A DNA stretch of 51,443 nt from Bog-159 sp049511415. Lineage in GTDB: Bacteria > Acidobacteriota > Terriglobia > Bryobacterales > Bryobacteraceae. The stretch's first letter is position 1; each line of letters begins with the position of its first letter. This document shows, in pieces, positions 51,105 through 51,443 of the stretch. The DNA lies in assembly GCA_049511415.1 (NCBI GenBank), contig JBEKYC010000052.1, positions 1 through 51,443 of the forward strand. The letters run 5' to 3'. Under the pieces are notes generated by a model that had not been told where the DNA came from, did not search any database, and worked only from the letters and a program-made list of their open reading frames with translations. The position numbers and the translations under genes were made by a program.

Positions 51105-51443
51105 ATGCGGGGGCTGGCAGCGGGTGTTTCCTTGGTACAGGACGCGAGAGCGCAATCCGTCAAGGTGGATGACGAGGCAGTAAGTGTCGACCTGGCGGAC
51201 GGACGGACCATCGTTGTTCCGCTGGTCTGGTTTCCGCGCCTGTGGCACGGCAGCCCGCGGGAGCGCAGCCATTTCGAGGTTTTCGGAGAGGGGCGATATA
51301 TTCATTGGCCGGATCTGGATGAGGATCTGACGGTTAGCGGGCTGTTGGAGGGGCGGAAGTCGGGCGAGAGCTTGGAATCGCTGGGACGGTGGCTGGATAC
51401 GCGGCGCGTGCCGGCCGGCAAACAAGGTGCGCGGCGCCGGCGC
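51105..51443 (+). CDS. DUF2442 domain protein, 3' end outside the window
   Basis: The frame is open to the last base, giving 113 residues with no stop yet. It contains the family core AQSVKVDDEAVSVDLADGR, IVVPLVWFPRLWHGSPRE, IHWPDLDEDLTVSGLL and SLGRWL. DUF2442 proteins are small and often lie next to DUF4160 genes in toxin-antitoxin-like pairs. Here the 5' neighbour is the HNH remnant. The ATG at 51105 overlaps a TGA of another frame by one base. Start choice is uncertain because N-terminal residues before AQSVKV are variable. Confidence 0.75.
   Translation, partial: MRGLAAGVSLVQDARAQSVKVDDEAVSVDLADGRTIVVPLVWFPRLWHGSPRERSHFEVFGEGRYIHWPDLDEDLTVSGLLEGRKSGESLESLGRWLDTRRVPAGKQGARRRR

Noticed and set aside
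1..51443. tRNA, rRNA, CRISPR array or insertion sequence
   Set aside because: No TTCGAAT-type T-arm with acceptor pairing, no rRNA-like block, no regular spaced repeats beyond those listed and no transposase motif were found by eye; a tRNAscan or ISfinder search would be needed to be certain.

Overview
The window reads as chromosomal DNA of a GC-rich soil acidobacterium, most like Bryobacterales / Candidatus Solibacter. Three family signatures support this: a C-terminal Solibacter-type domain (TIGR03437-like) on the first S53 peptidase, two long MacB-like permeases of the acidobacterial duplicated orphan permease (ADOP) type that have no ATPase gene beside them, and a seven-unit GloVer-type (TIGR03803-like) repeat protein. 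Coding density is high, with several ATGA/GTGA overlaps and four tail-to-tail overlaps between convergent genes. I see no rRNA, tRNA, CRISPR array, transposase or prophage block. Both ends cut a gene: a DinB-like protein at the left and a DUF2442 protein at the right.

Layout. 1-2042: DinB-like fragment, cyclase-family hydrolase, haem A synthase-like CtaA. 2099-10136: secreted proteins (two S53 sedolisin-like peptidases, an unknown exported protein, the GloVer repeat protein). 10178-13406 (minus): a secreted alpha/beta hydrolase, an NlpC/P60 murein endopeptidase and a dipeptide epimerase, forming a plausible murein-peptide salvage unit. 13476-26100: ThuA-like protein, DedA, PpiD-like chaperone, ADOP permease, tricorn-like protease, and a large TIM-barrel plus six-FN3 exoprotein. 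26264-31140 (minus): CtpA-type S41 protease, GMP synthase of the long eukaryote-like form, and an OmpA-family protein. 31235-31351 is a striking imperfect inverted repeat. 31385-32227 encodes an HDOD protein.

32362-39349 (plus) is the most interesting block. A Tat-exported TIM-barrel protein and a TPR protein lead into a tightly packed run of MBOAT acyltransferase, two paralogous SGNH hydrolases, a dedicated acyl carrier protein and a FabH-fold (KAS III-like) protein whose catalytic Cys is replaced by Ser. The parts resemble the Dlt D-alanylation relay (carrier, MBOAT, SGNH), but a ketosynthase-fold protein stands where the activating ligase would be. I propose it is an uncharacterised acyl-transfer system acting on an extracytoplasmic glycan or lipid.

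39346-51443: MsrA, a small exported His-rich helical protein, a geranylgeranyl-reductase-like flavoprotein, a second Tat-type TIM-barrel protein, a serine hydrolase, then a minus-strand unit DUF4342-PilT-M28 peptidase-ADOP permease, a Vgb-like seven-blade propeller, and a small-gene accessory patch at the right end: an HTH protein next to a 10-bp tandem repeat, an 88-aa protein, a degenerate HNH nuclease and the DUF2442 gene.
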